Translations under genes and position numbers: made by a program | From: Gammaproteobacteria bacterium | Lineage (GTDB): Bacteria > Pseudomonadota > Gammaproteobacteria > Steroidobacterales > Woeseiaceae | Length of the DNA stretch: 5,176 bases | Assembly: GCA_003645495.1 (NCBI GenBank) | Contig: QNFK01000179.1 | Span: 1 to 5,176, forward strand | Direction of reading: 5' to 3' | Shown: one piece after another, positions 5,057 to 5,176 of the stretch | Layout: each line of letters begins with the position of its first letter | How positions within the stretch are numbered: the stretch's first letter is position 1 | The notes under the pieces: generated by a model | Told to the model about the DNA's origin: nothing | The model's input: only the letters and a program-made list of their open reading frames with translations | The model's database searches: none

Positions 5057-5176
5057 GTGATGATTATCTACCGAAGAATCACGTGGTTACAAGGTGAGGT
5101 CGACCACGGGCAATGCGACTGGTATCGTTTTTGTCGTATGTACGGCTTGATAAGATAGTTTGAAATCTGATTGTTA
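5057..5176. other. Unassigned sequence beyond the tRNA-Leu break
   Basis: These 120 bases contain no credible coding frame and do not complete the tRNA. The first half is rich in small inverted repeats: CGTGAT/ATCACG (5056-5061 with 5078-5083) and CGTGG/CCACG (5082-5086 with 5104-5108). A longer-range alternative pairs GCTCGTG (5053-5059) with CACGGGC (5105-5111), with one G-T pair. From 5112 to 5176 the sequence is AT-rich (23 G or C in 65 bases), unlike the neighbouring genes. It may be the end of an integrated element, an intron, or ordinary intergenic DNA after a rearrangement. Confidence 0.4.

Noticed and set aside
5082..5111. CGTGG/CCACG hairpin followed by GGGCA as the tRNA T arm and acceptor end
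   Set aside because: The loop is 17 bases rather than 7, there is no TTCRA loop, only four acceptor positions could pair, and ACCA is absent.

Overview
The window is a conserved gammaproteobacterial translation and RNA-processing locus. Four complete genes and one partial gene lie on the minus strand. In transcription order they are rnr (RNase R), rlmB (23S rRNA Gm2251 methyltransferase), rpsF (S6), rpsR (S18) and the start of a DUF2232-type membrane protein. A tRNA-Leu(CAG) start faces away from rnr at the right edge. The organism is probably a gammaproteobacterium outside the Enterobacterales. rpsR is followed by the membrane gene, as in Pseudomonas and relatives, where rplI comes next. priB is absent between rpsF and rpsR, and the intergenic repeat belongs to the GTAGGAG-type REP family. 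Species is not identifiable from this window.

Layout, left to right: partial DUF2232 gene (1-524); rpsR (550-774); rpsF (789-1625), which carries a very long Glu/Ala-rich C-terminal extension built on eight 39-bp tandem repeats (855-1166); the rpsF leader, with a hairpin and a good match to the S6:S18-binding autoregulatory RNA motif (1681-1743), preceded by a sigma70-type promoter (1750-1778); a perfect 28-bp inverted REP pair, or REPIN (1831-1901), 4 bases after rlmB; rlmB (1906-2670); rnr (2667-4892), overlapping rlmB by 4 bases; a 104-bp divergent intergenic region with a stable-RNA promoter (4925-4962); the 5' half of tRNA-Leu(CAG) from 4997; then 120 bases that do not complete the tRNA and become AT-rich.

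Functionally, rnr-rlmB is one translationally coupled unit for RNA turnover and rRNA modification. rpsF-rpsR-DUF2232 is a second unit, probably with its own promoter and feedback control by the S6:S18 heterodimer. Both the rpsF and tRNA promoters carry the GCGCC-rich discriminator typical of stringently controlled ribosomal promoters. No new multi-gene system is visible. The most unusual points are the S6 extension, which encodes acidic repeats on a protein that other bacteria polyglutamylate after translation, and the tRNA-Leu whose 3' half is missing or interrupted, which suggests an integration or rearrangement boundary at the right edge.
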